Assembly (NCBI RefSeq): GCF_029873635.1
Contig: NC_080423.1
Span: 95,513,191-95,577,190, forward strand
Direction: 5' to 3'
Origin: Malania oleifera
Lineage: Eukaryota > Streptophyta > Magnoliopsida > Santalales > Ximeniaceae
Length of the DNA: 64,000 nt
Part shown: one piece after another, positions 44,081-55,610 of the stretch
How the letters are laid out: each line of letters opens with the position of its first letter
Position numbering within the stretch: the first letter of the stretch is position 1
Notes under the pieces: generated by a model
Databases searched by the model: none
Seen by the model: the letters and a program-made list of their open reading frames with translations, nothing else
What the model was told of the DNA's origin: nothing
Program-made: the position numbers and the translations under genes

Positions 44081-46880
44081 ATGGCATCGAGATCGTCTTC
44101 TGCAAGATTTGACATTGTCAAATTTGATGGAACTAGAAACTTTGATTTATGGCAGAGAAGAGTGAAGGATATACTTGTGTAACAAGGAATGGCTAAGGCT
44201 CTACTTGGAATTCAATTGGTTAGAATGGATGAGGTAACATGGGGAGAATTGGAAGCAAAGATTGTTTCTACAATATGCTTGTGTTTGGCCGATGAAGTTC
44301 TCTATCATGCGATGGAGGAGAATTCTCCAACGGCTGTGTGGCGAAAGTTAGAAAACCAGTATATGTCTAAATCCTTGTTGAATAAACTTTTTTCTTAAGA
44401 AAAGGTTGTATTAGCTTAAGATGGTCGAGGGTTTGGATTTGAACCAACATATCAACACTTTCAATTAAATTGTGAGTGATTTGGCACGTGTTGATGCAAA
44501 GTTCGAGGAAGAAGACAAAGCATTGATGCTCTTAGGTTTCCTACCTACGTCTCAAACTGATGAGAATTTGGTTACAACTCTTACATGAGGCAAGGATAGC
44601 TTGAATTTGGAAGAGGTGACAAGTGCATTGCTTGGTTTTCATTAAAAAAAATAATGATCAGCGATGAAGCTTCATATGGTGAAAGACTTGTTGTGAAAAG
44701 TAATCAAGAACATGGGAGACATAAGTCCCAAAGCAAATCTCAGTTGTAGTCCGAGAAGAAGAAGAAGAACGTGAAATGTTTTAAGTGTGATAAAATTAGG
44801 CACATAAGATCGGAATGTCTGGAGTGGAAGAAAGGGAATTCTGAAAATCAGTAAGGTCTGTCAGAATTTGCAAATGTAGTGGAAGAAGATTCAAAGTACA
44901 GTGAAGGGGATATGCTATGTATTTTATTAGGTTGGAGTGCCTCATGGATGATTCTTGGATCCTAGATACCGGATGCTCTTATCACATGACAGCAAATAGA
45001 AAATGGTTTGACACCTACAGGTCAGTCAATACTGGTTGTGTTTTGATGGGAAATAATATTTCATGCAAAATACTTGGTATTGAAAATGTCAAAATTAAAA
45101 TGCATGATGGTGTTGTAAGAACCATATGTGATGTAAGGCATGTTTAGGGTCTAGGAAAGAATGTTATTTCATTAGGTATTTTAGACTGTAATGGATTTTG
45201 TTACAAGTCTGAAAAAGGAGAAATGAAAATGTGTGAAGGCAACTCGATAGTGATGAAAGGAGAAAAGATAGTGGGAAATATCTATGTACTACAAGGTTTT
45301 ACTGTTGTAGGTGGAGTTACAACTATTGAATTTGAATCAAATACTTTGTGGCATATGTAGTTGAAGCATATGGATGACTACATGTTTTAAGATGTTTAGG
45401 GACCAATGATGATAGCATCAAAGGATAGACATATGTTTTTCGTGAATGTATCACGAAAGGTCTTGGTTTATCTCATGTGGCACAAGCCTGATGTTAAGGT
45501 GTTGTGGTTGAGGTGGAGTACCAAACCAGGAGAGAAATCCTCATGTCAGCCATTAGGACTGAGTACGCTGGTTTTGTTCAAGGAGTTTTGTAAGTAGGAC
45601 AGATCATATGCAGGGCTTGTAGGGTACTTCTTGGTGAAGTCGGTGAGTATGAAACGTGTCTCTTGTGATCGATCGCCAAAGGTGTCAGTAGATGGGAAAG
45701 TTGCAAGTGAATTGTGGACATGTTTTGCGGTAGACTACTCAGTTGTCAATGGATGTCCACTGGTGTACTATTCTAGTGATGGATGATCTAGGCTTGGTGT
45801 TATGTCCGAACAGTACATCTTTATGGGTTATAAAAAAGGTGGGTGCAAGTTGGGTGATCCTATAGCAAACAAAGTGGTGATCGAGGACATGGCTTTTGTT
45901 GTTAAAGTCATGGGGCAGCGTACTCAGGTAAAGGAAGAGAAACAAATGCCAAAAAACTACAGCAGCAGCAACAATCATGTTATCCAGGTGGAGTTAGGAA
46001 CTCAAGGAAGAAATGTGGGAAGGTCCATCTTGGGTCAACAGTATCACAGTATGAATGGGCATGTGATGCAAGTGGAGCAATAGACTCAGGATAAAGTTGA
46101 TATTGGTAATATTGTAGGGAGTTTCAACTTGGGAGACCAGTAGGATCACGGTGGGCCCATGTGCACTATCAGACCACCATTAAGGTATAAATTGGTGAGG
46201 TTTCCAATTGGGAAGAGGGTGATAGTAATGTATGAAGTGATGTATATGTTGTATATGAATGACATGTTATTGGTTAGAAATGCTTTAAATGAGGCTAATC
46301 AATTGGGAACTCTGTTGAAAGCTTTTGACATGTATGTGTTGGGTACGACCAAGATGGGTCTTGGTTTGCTGATTCGCATGGACAGAGCTGCAGGAAGATT
46401 GGTGTTATCTCAGGGTGGCTGTGTGAACGGAACCATAGGGAGACTTTGTTTACCGTCTCAGGGAGGTTCTGTGGAGAATCATTTTGAAATGTCTACCATT
46501 CGATACCTAAGGACAAGCTTTGATATCCAGGATATGTCAAAGGTCCTCCATGATTGTGTAATGGAGTGTTTCAACAGGCAGTAAAGTGGACCGTCAGTTG
46601 TTAGTTTTGTTGAAGACTATGCAGGGGGCTTTGGTGATATAAGATTTACAGCAGCTTTTGTGTTTACTATTGTGAGAAGGTCTTATTGGAAGCCTAGGGC
46701 AAAGCCTTAGGGTGTTGAATCTACAACTGTATCAGGGTTGATGGTAAAAGGTGAAGCTGCCATCGGGAAGTTCAAGCAGCATGGCTTGGACTTGGTGCAT
46801 GTCTCCAAGTACTAGAAGAGAGACGGTCCCAACCGTGAGTTTCAGGTTCAAGGTGAAGCAATCAATCATGTTTTCGGGAT
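44081..46880 (+). pseudogene. Tork-like copia gag-pol remnant
   Basis: Starts MASRSSSARFDIVKFDG at 44081. The Tnt1-type gag follows with VKDILV, a stop, then LCLADEVLYHAMEE and MSKSLLNKLF. A CCHC zinc knuckle, CFKCDKIRHIRSEC, lies at 44777-44818. Protease: [12 protein letters not shown] with DTG at 44965-44973, then a GAG-pre-integrase-like LWHM near 45346. After about 45400 the order is disturbed. A reverse-transcriptase remnant reads MLYMNDMLL near 46246, with the catalytic YVDD changed to YMND, followed by AAGRLVLSQGGCV. No integrase core was recognised. Many stops and deletions; non-functional. Confidence 0.83.
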
Positions 46881-46917
46881 CTCCTAAGTGACGTATAATC
46901 GCCAAGGTGGAGATTTT

Positions 46918-47479
46918 TGTATTTGTGTGTGGCTCTTATACTTGGTGGGAATCAAAAACAAAGGAAGGAAAACATAAGATAAAGATTTTCTTGTTGTGGT
47001 AACAGAAGACTCGTCGACGAGTGCCCTGTGCTCATCGATTAGTAGATACCAAGAGCTAGAAATCTCTGAGTTAAAGGCTCGTTGACGAAAAGATAAACTC
47101 ATCGACAAGTGAGCTTCTTTGACTTGTCGATGAATCCCCTGTTCTCCTTGACGAGTGCGTTTAGGCTGCGAGAAGAAATTCAAATTTTGAATTTGAACGT
47201 TGGGGTGGTTGGGTAATTGGAGGGAAACCTCCGAAGGAGGTATATTTATCCCTATCTGAGGGTATTGTGAGACATGAGAGAGATTTTTGTGAAGTGTATT
47301 GTGTATTCTCAAACTTCTTAGTGAAATTTTTGTGCCGATTGCTTTCGTGGATGTAGTCTTTGCCAAACCACGTACATCTTGTTGTTGTGCTCGTTATTTC
47401 ATGTTTTCTAGTTGAGTTTGATTTGCTTGTTGCATTTTTATTCCGCTGTGCATCCTATATTCAATCCATTATTACAACA
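46918..47479 (+). repeat. Tork-like copia 3' LTR with palindrome array
   Basis: Preceded by the purine-rich AAGGTGGAGATTT, starts TGTATTTGTG, ends TTACAACA. An array of TCGTCGACGA-type sites lies at about 47010-47160 (TCGTCGACGA, TCATCGATTA, TCGTTGACGA, TCATCGACAA, TTGTCGATGA), followed by a TATATTTA box at 47241-47248. The array resembles those of the gypsy LTRs, although this is a copia element. Confidence 0.82.
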
Positions 47480-48839
47480 CTAACCTTCATGAATAAAATA
47501 GTAATAATTAAAAAGTCAAGGACCATCATTTGTCGATACACAATTTTGAACAATTTTTTTGCAAAAATAAAACAACCATGATCATATCATATCACTCTTA
47601 ACAACCTAAACATAATCAATATAGAGTGATCATATCATTTCACTCCTAACATCCTAACCTTGGAAGCATAGGGCTAGCTTAACTTTGTTGCAAGAGTTAG
47701 TTTTTCAAGTTTAAAGATTCCTCAATGCATGACTCGAGCATGATGTTTCTTAATGATAACTCGGTTAAACAACTATCTTATGGCTATCATGTGCTTGAAG
47801 ATCTACCTATTTGCCCAAGGATATGGCTGGTAAATATTCATTGGGATTAGGAAACAAGAATGAGAAGTCAAATCTTCAAAGCATGACCATAATAACTATC
47901 CTTGGACAAAGTTCAGGCTAGTTGCCATTACAACTTAAAGTAAGCTAACTATAGTGGTAGACTCCACCTAAACCATATCATGTAAAGGATATAATTGCTA
48001 ACTATTTATTCGAAATTTTCAAAGCATGGGCTAGCTGAACGTTGGTACAAGAGTTTTTAATGTAAAGTCAAATTCTTGAAAGCATGGACGTAATAACTGA
48101 CCTTGGACGAAGTTGAAGCCAATTGCTATTACAACATAAAGTAAGCTAACTCTTAGTTTGCATTTTTTATGTTATGTTTTGCTATTATTTTTGGTGCATA
48201 TTGTCATTATTTTGGTTATATTAATGTTATATAACACCTCGTTTAGCAATATGCTCCCTTTGGGTATATGCTCTATAACTAGTTAGTATGAGGAAGAAAC
48301 TTCATCAAGTAATTGAAACAAACTAGTACACACGTATGTACAAACAAACCAAACTAAATTTCTTTAGGATACATGCATTGCATAGAAAGAAATACACACA
48401 CACACACACAGATGTGGATGAATCGCTGTGACTAAATTAAATGAGCACTTAATATTTCATTCCTCGCCATCCTCATTGTTGGACTCGTTTAACATATCCA
48501 AGTCTGATAGGTATGTCAAATGAATGCTTGTCTTCTATATCTTTGGATGGCCAGCTATATCCCAATTCTTGTCAAGCGCATGATTTGTAGTAAGCTTATA
48601 AAAAAGTATCATGCTCAATGTAACAACATTCTATTATTCTCGCAACACAAATGTCGTACTGCATTATGGAACTTATTAATATCTCTAAAGAAGTCCCTTC
48701 ACCGCATGTAATGTGTGCAAAGTTTAGTTATCGGTGTCATCAATGTTTGTAACTGTTGCACTAGCGAAGCTAGCTTAATTGCTTGCAAAGTAATTCCATT
48801 AATCGATTGCCTTTGCAGTAGTAACCATCAATGACCATA

Positions 48840-49545
48840 CCCACATTCGCGATCCTTATTCGAGTTCTCATTGTTATCAAGAACCCAATTTCATATAGTC
48901 ATTGGCTCGAATGAACATATAATTTTTCTGTATACTTCCTTATATAAAAGGAAAGGAACTTCATTTATAACTTCACATCTAGTCTACGTGTAAAGTTAAT
49001 ATCATGCATGTCATCTTGAGTTATTAGTCATGATAGGGTTATCATGTATGCTTTGCATATACAGTAGTGTTGTCACTGCTAATCTACATGTAAATTAGAA
49101 TAATTTATTTTGTTGTTGTGTCCATAGCATGCCCGCTAAGTATTAGAATAAGAAAAACAAATTGTGACACATTTTTCAAATCATGCTTGTACTTTAGTTG
49201 TTAGTTACGAAAAGGTTGTCATATTTACTTCACCCATTAGACTTGTCACACCTAGGATTCGTGTAAAGTTGAATAAGTTGTTTTATTGTTATCAATATCA
49301 CATATGTCAGTTGAGTATCAGAAGAGTGAAATAAATTGCGACACATTCTTCAAAGTTTGGTCATGCTTGAGTTGTTAGTCACAATGAAGTTGTCATGTCT
49401 GCTTCACATGGTAGAGTTGTCATGTCTACTTCGCATGGTATAGTTCGATATATAATTGATTTTGTTGTTGTGTCAATGTCACGCAAGCACTTTGTCTATG
49501 TTAAAAAAGTGAAACCTAGTTGCTCTGCCAAGTTGCTTTCTTAAG
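48840..49545. repeat. Degenerate tandem repeat, period about 175 bp
   Basis: The anchor GAGTTGTTAGTCACAATGAA or a variant occurs at 49018, 49195 and 49369, spacing 177 and 174 bp. Around it, blocks such as CTACGTGTAAAGTT, TTTTGTTGTTGTGTC and TTGCGACACATT recur in the same order. About three units are readable. Confidence 0.65.
49389..49442. repeat. Two tandem 27-bp units
   Basis: GTTGTCATGTCTGCTTCACA... (49389-49415) is repeated with three mismatches at 49416-49442. Confidence 0.85.
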
Positions 49546-49809
49546 TGACAAAATTAACATATGAAATATCTATTCACTTTTGCATGTAGTCAAACATTGT
49601 TCATGGGTTGCTTAAGATTTTGTTTAAATTTTGCTCCTAGTCGAATTTCTTCTCACCAAATTTACATTTACATTATGAGTTCTTCACGTCGCACCATGTT
49701 GAGTTGTCATCATTATTATGTAGTTTCATACACTTCCAATGACATATTTTCTTCGATAAGGAGATATTATAATTTAGTGGGCCATTTTTATCATTCATTA
49801 AACCCATAT

Positions 49810-49894
49810 GAATATCGACTGCAAGAGGCAAAAAACTTGGTGAAGAGGCAAAGTGGGAATATCGACTGCAAGAGGCAAAAAACTTGGTGAAGCA
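49810..49894. repeat. 47-bp tandem duplication (second copy partial)
   Basis: GAATATCGACTGCAAGAGGC... starts at 49810 and again at 49857; about 36-38 bp of the second copy match before divergence. Confidence 0.9.
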
Positions 49895-51527
49895 GTTATG
49901 ATTGTTAAATGTTGTGATCCCTAAACGCAAGGTGCGTTTTAATCAATGAGATGATTACTTATCGAAGAGATGAGCGTTCAACATGATATAAAAGAAGAAA
50001 AATCGTATGTGTGTTTGTATCAATCGTTTTGAGAGGATATACCTCTATGACTCATGATACCTAGGAAAAAGTTGTTGCTTCCATTTCTAATGACCCGTCC
50101 TGCGAATCAGACACGCTAATGTCTAATGAGGATTAGTGTTACAAATAGACAAATTAATTGTTTATGTCATGTATGTAATGTTTTGTTATTGTACGTTTGT
50201 ATTCCATACATAATAGGACATTTCATTTTATCTATTCTATTTTTGCTCCATTAAATGAATCAATAAGTTCGTGTTAATAACTTTTGTCACAACATTCCGG
50301 AGAAGGATCCATAATGGCAAGGGGTGATAATATTGAAGGTTTGATGGAGTCACCACTAACCTGTTATTTTCCTAATTGTGGTTAGTTCATCTAATTACTA
50401 CTCGTTGATTGGTCTTTAGACTAATCCTAAGGTCAAGAAACAAGTAATCTCGAAATACATTTACTAGAGTTAAAATTAGGAGTTTAGTTATGCAAGGGAA
50501 ACATACTAGCACCCCCTACATACTCGTTCTATAGACGGTATCTAATTAATTATGAATTATCTATAAATAGAATCTAATGTTCTTAATTAACTCCTTAAAA
50601 AGAAAATAAATATTTAAAATTTTAAAAGAAAATGCAAAATAAGGTGCGATTTAGGAATGTCTATTAAGAACTCCAAAGGAAGAAATCTTATTAGATAAAC
50701 CCCTCACCATAACTAATATAGATGAGATCTAAAACACATTTTACCCTTTGTTTAATCATTGGGATGCACACACACTAAAATAGAATATGTACAGATTATA
50801 ATCAAACAAATTAATCAAATTTGAGCAAGAATATTCTTTAAAAAATTCCTAGGTTTCCAAAAAAATTTTAAAATTTGTTTGAAAATTTTCCAACGCTTTT
50901 CTATAATTCTTTGGGATTTTTAAATGTTTTTCCTCCATTTTATTTTTTATTTTTTTATTTTTTTATTTGAGTCAAATTAACTAAAATATATTTTTTTTTT
51001 CTGATTTTTTAAATATTTTTTCCTGACTTGCTTACTAATTTCCCAATTTTTAAAACTAAAATTCAATTAAAAATTAATTTTAAATTAAAGAAATCAATCA
51101 GTGGTTCAAGAAGGGTTAGACCGATTCAAGTGGTCTAAACCGGGTCAATAGGTTAGCTTAGGTTGACCTGGCTCAAACCGTGTTGACCCGGTTCGGATGG
51201 GTTAGCCACATGTAAGCCAACATTGCTGACAAGTGGTGGAGGATTTTTATTTTTTTTTTTATTTTTTTTAATTTACTGTAGCAGGGTGACGTCAACATGA
51301 CATTGCTGCCACATGGCAAAATTGAGTAGGTCTTAGGAGTTTGACGCGAATCGTTGACATGATAGCAATCTAGTTGTCCAAAGAAAACACACATTAGACG
51401 GCCAGGATCATATACGCCACGTCACTCCCCAAATGTGCGATCTTGGGTGTGTCACGTGTCACCATCCGTATAGAGACACATGTCCCACTAATTATTAATT
51501 CTAATTTATTTTATTTTTTTTCGAATA

Positions 51528-51529
51528 CT

Positions 51530-51583
<54 letters not shown>

Positions 51584-51834
51584 TCTCTCTCTACACTCCT
51601 TACTCTCCCTCTTTTTTTCTCATATAACTTTCTAGATCTATCTCTGTCTTTCTCTCCTCACTCTTTCGTTCTCTTCTCTCTCCCTTTCTTCTTTCTATCT
51701 TCCTCTCTTTCTCTCTATCTCCCTTTTTTCTCCCTCTTCAATCTACTCTCCTCTCTCTCTCTCTCTCTCACTCCAAACTTTCCTTCTCTCTCTCTCTCAT
51801 AGATCTCTCTTCTTTACACTCTCCCTGCTCCCTT

Positions 51835-51927
<93 letters not shown>
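51528..51927. repeat. 400-bp almost pure pyrimidine tract on plus strand
   Basis: The plus strand is almost entirely C and T, with several long CT microsatellite runs and few purines. ORFs across it are Ser/Leu-rich low-complexity translations. Confidence 0.92.
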
Positions 51928-51929
<2 letters not shown>

Positions 51930-53239
51930 GCCCTTTTCATAGATATATATTCCTTTACTCCCTTTTCTCTTTCTTCGATATCACCCTCTCTCATTTTCCT
52001 TTCTTTTGCAACTCTCTCTTTCGCTCTTGATTTTCTAATTCTCATTCTATTTTTTCCTCTTTTTTTACAAGTCTTGGTTGAGAGAACAGAGAGCGTCAAG
52101 CTTTCTAAGGCACTAATTTGAACAACTAAAAGGTAAAATCCCTTTCTCCTATCTTTATTTCAATTTTATCTTGTTTTGATTTCAATTTCTTAGGGATTCT
52201 CTTATCTCACAAGATTTTCATGGGAACCAAATGGATTTTGGGTCTCAGGTTAGATTAACCTAGCCTTGGTTGAGTTAAACCAAGGCATTGCAAGTAATTG
52301 GGCTTAGGTTACTTTGGCTTGAACTGAGTTTGGTCTAAAGGTTGGACTAACTGGGCCAACTTAATCAGGCTAAGCTCAGTTGGGGATTAGTTTAATTTTT
52401 ATTTGAGTTAAGTTAAAATCATGCCCACTTGGGCCATGAGAGAAAAAGGTGAACTAATTAGGTTGGGGGAGTTAGCTCACTAGTTTGAGATTGGTTTTAG
52501 CTGACCCAAGTCAACATTGACTTTGGTCCAAGTGTTTGGGTCAGACTCAGGTCATTGGACCTAGGTTGGGTATTCAGGTCGATTGACTTGGGCCCGGATA
52601 AAGTTGACTCGGGTTTTGGGTTGGATATGGGGTAATCAGGTATGGGTATTTGGATTCAAATATGGATCCAAGCTCTCAAGTCCGAGTCAAAAACCCCAAC
52701 CTACTTAAATAATTTTATAGGAATTCTCAAGTTTATTTTGTTAAAATATGACTTCTATTCAAGGATTTGTTCAAATTTAAACTCAAATTAGAGAGTTCAA
52801 TTTTTAAACACGCTTAAAATTTTAACGGAATTAAAACTGACTAAGATAAAATTTATGGAACCAACCTCTTGTTTTAGAATCCGCTATCCTGCTCCTCTTT
52901 TGCCCGAATTTGGTAGCTTTTCTACTTTTTTGCAATCCAAGCCTTTTGGTCTTCCATTTTTCTTCACTTCCCCAATCTCAATCACCCAACCTTCTCCTCA
53001 CATTTTTTCCCTAAAATTCCTCAATGAGCAATTCCTCATCTATTTCTATGTCTACAACACTCTAAATCTCTCTATTTATAAGCTCAAGAAAGATTTAAAC
53101 TTAATTGACTACTCAGTTTTAAATTGATCAATCAAACTTAAAACTAATTTGTTAATTAAATTGATTAATTAATTTTAAATTGTTCAATCAAATTTAGACA
53201 CCAATTAGTTTTTAATTCTCATTTCCTAACTGAGATTCT

Positions 53240-53241
<2 letters not shown>

Positions 53242-53273
<32 letters not shown>
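53242..53273. repeat. GT dinucleotide microsatellite
   Basis: A run of about 16 GT units. Confidence 0.95.
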
Positions 53274-53276
<3 letters not shown>

Positions 53277-53479
53277 GTGCAAGCATTGAGAAGCTGGCCC
53301 ACTGTTTTTTTTTTTTTATTTCATTTTTCCTTTTCTATTTTTTTTATTTTCAATGTAAATTTTTTTTTTTTTCATTTTCCATTGTATTTTCATTTTTCCT
53401 ATATTTTTCTCAATTTATTGTATATGGATATTTACCTAAATTATGTCATATAAGCTCCGGACAAAATGGGGTGTCTACA

Positions 53480-54237
53480 GTTTCCCCCTTTATAGGTTTG
53501 TTACTTAGAGTGATAAGAAGACCTCTCTTTTGGCATCCTAATAACAAATCTATAAAGATAAGAGACAAGAATTTTGGATCGGGTCTTATGTATGTATTTG
53601 AGCTTTAATGATGTACATCTCTGCTTGTATTTAGAAGCATGTTTGTATGTATAAAAAATGTTTTTAATGTACAGGTTGGGTTCATCCCGTTAATTGAACT
53701 AAGGAGTCTCAGCCCTATAAGTGAGACCAGTTGGGTTCAGCTCGGGAAATTGAACTGGAAAGTCCCTGCCCCGTAAGGGAGACAAGTTGGGTTCAGCTTT
53801 ATAACTGAGCTACGGTTTACCTCACCCCATAAGGAGAGGTTGTAACAACTTCTACTCCACCCGTTTAAGTGAGCAGGGATAGTGCAATCCTTGGGGGGTA
53901 TGCCCAAGGCAGGGACATAGGCTGGTTTGGCCGAACCTCAATAACAAATCCATGTGTCACTTTCTCTTTATCTTATTAAAATTCCTGCACTTTAATTTCA
54001 ACATGTGTATGAATGTTTATTTAATGTCATAGTTATCTGCATACACAGATTTGATTTAAATAAGATATACTACACACGTGTATGTTTGCTTTTATTGTTA
54101 AAATTATTTTACATACACATGTGTATATTGAATGAGATATGAACTGTGGTGAATCGACAGATATTTAAATTTAGCCAAAAAAATTTTAAAACCCAATTCA
54201 TCCCCCCCCCCTCTTGGGATCACACCAAAGTCAACAA
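53480..54237 (+). repeat. Copia LTR 3' end with three 55-bp repeats
   Basis: The right part has the features of a copia LTR end: GGGACATAGGCTGGTTTGGC, CCGAACCTCAATAACA, then CAATTCATCCCCCCCCCTC and GTCAACA. It is followed by TTGTTATTAGAGTC, a diverged form of the primer-binding site TTGGTATCAGAGC. Within it GTTGGGTTCAKC units start at 53675, 53730 and 53786 (period 55-56 bp). Confidence 0.65.
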
Positions 54238-55330
54238 TTGTTATTAGAGTCTCGTTGCGAAAGGTTTAACTACTTATGCTAAAGATCACAACGGCTCATT
54301 TTCGGTGTATTACTGTTTTGAGGATCAATATTTTGCAAATCCTCTACTGCTTATTTTATACATATTTTACCGTTTGATTATGGAAAATGCTTTTTTTAAA
54401 TCAAATGATTGGAGGATTTGAAAAGTGTTTGGCAAAGGAGACCATATCCCATTGAAAATGATTTTTAAAATGAAATGTTTCCTAAACCTGAAAATGACTT
54501 GAATGTGCATGACATGTTTTTTGTTACATATCATCTTGTGTGTCATACATACTTTCATTGTGCCTTAGTCACTAATGCTTTTACAAGTTTATATTTTTCT
54601 AAGTGTTAAGGATTTTTGGTACCATAAGAGTTTTGAAAAATCGAGAGAGAAAAGACACCACCCCGAGCTTGAACGTTTAAGGAGCAAATAGGAAAGGTAT
54701 ATATCTTCCTCCTTCTACTTTATTTGATGTTTGATTCACATGTTGTATGTTTTATGTCTATTCTTACTATGTGAATCTTGTGATATTTGTATGCCATCTT
54801 ATGAGAAGCTATATAGGAACATTTTTAATACTCTTAAGATTTTTATTAGAATATATTATATAAGGGGTTATGATGTTTTTGAATGCATAAAAAAAAAAAT
54901 TTTGTGCTTAAAAAAATTCAGAACTTTAATATACACTATTGCTATACTAAGAACCCTAAGAATATCTAGTCAATACGTGAGTCTTAATGATTATTTCCAA
55001 TCTAAGCTTAATATATATACTTATGATTATGATTGGTTAATACATAATAATGTTGGCTATAGCATGCTTATATCAAATTATCAATTCTTAAATTAAATCT
55101 CATAAGCATGTTTAAATAAATCCCTGCAAATGGGCAATGAATTTTAAATTGTGAAATAATGCTATATATTTGCTTATGTATAAATATCTTGAATATAGCA
55201 TGATTTGTCCATCACACAGATTTGGGAGCTTAGGAAATTAATATTCTATACACTTTATTTTCTTGAACTCATCATTAAGCTTAAACGATAAATCATTTTC
55301 AAATGATAAATTAAAGAAATTTTTAAAACT
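54238..55330 (+). other. Copia internal leader, no intact gene
   Basis: Sequence downstream of the diverged primer-binding site at about 54238. It is AT-rich and has no recognisable gag motif. It was interrupted by G3; related copia sequence may resume at 63624. Confidence 0.45.
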
Positions 55331-55336
55331 CTTCCC

Positions 55337-55348
55337 TCTAGTAACCTG

Positions 55349-55393
<45 letters not shown>

Positions 55394-55532
55394 AAATAAA
55401 ATAAAATAAACAAATAAATAAATAAATAAATATCATAATAATAAATATCTTGGAGGAGATATTTTTAGATATTTATATATAAATATCTTGGAAGATATAT
55501 TTTAATTACTTTAGATCTAAGTTATGTATTTT

Positions 55533-55610
<78 letters not shown>

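Larger units (their letters stand above)
43980..47479 (+). mobile_element. Decayed Tnt1/Tork-like copia element
   Basis: Only the last 76 bp of the 5' LTR remain (43980-44055), matching the end of the 3' LTR (47404-47479) with few differences. A primer-binding site, gag, protease, reverse-transcriptase remnants and a 562-bp 3' LTR (46918-47479) follow in order. The integrase and much of the reverse transcriptase are missing or unrecognisable, so the internal region is about 2.9 kb, short for a copia element. Confidence 0.87.
47480..50341. other. Repeat-rich non-coding stretch
   Basis: No gene is seen. 47640-48160 contains similar blocks about 199 bp apart (AGTCAAAT...GAAAGCATG near 47867 and 48066). 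48840-49545 is a degenerate tandem array of about 175 bp. Two short tandem duplications lie at 49389-49442 and 49810-49894. A CA run lies near 48395-48410. ORFs of 60-109 codons have no recognisable motif. Confidence 0.6.
50342..53479 (+). mobile_element. Putative long gypsy (Tat/Ogre-like) LTR
   Basis: Begins TGATGGAGTCACCACTAACC and ends GGGGTGTCTACA, followed by a GTTTCCCCCTTTATAGG block. Strings such as AATCTCGAAATACATTTA and ACTAGCACCCCCTACAT are ones I associate with long plant gypsy LTRs. It contains a 400-bp pyrimidine tract and a GT microsatellite. No gag or pol follows, so it is a solo LTR or fragment. Boundaries and class are tentative. Region 52230-52720 is rich in GACTTGGG/TTGGGTC-like strings and non-coding. 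Confidence 0.45.

Noticed and set aside
47480..50341. A host gene in this non-LTR stretch
   Set aside because: Longest ORFs are about 110 codons, overlap tandem repeats and show no domain or splice-consistent pairing.
51443..51802. Ser/Leu-rich 119-codon ORF
   Set aside because: Pure low-complexity translation of a CT-rich tract.
53241..53608. ORFs starting MCVCVCV
   Set aside because: Start inside the GT microsatellite and continue through Phe-rich AT sequence.
54731..55096. 121-codon ORF, Ile/Tyr-rich
   Set aside because: AT-rich copia leader, no recognisable domain and no relatives in the window.
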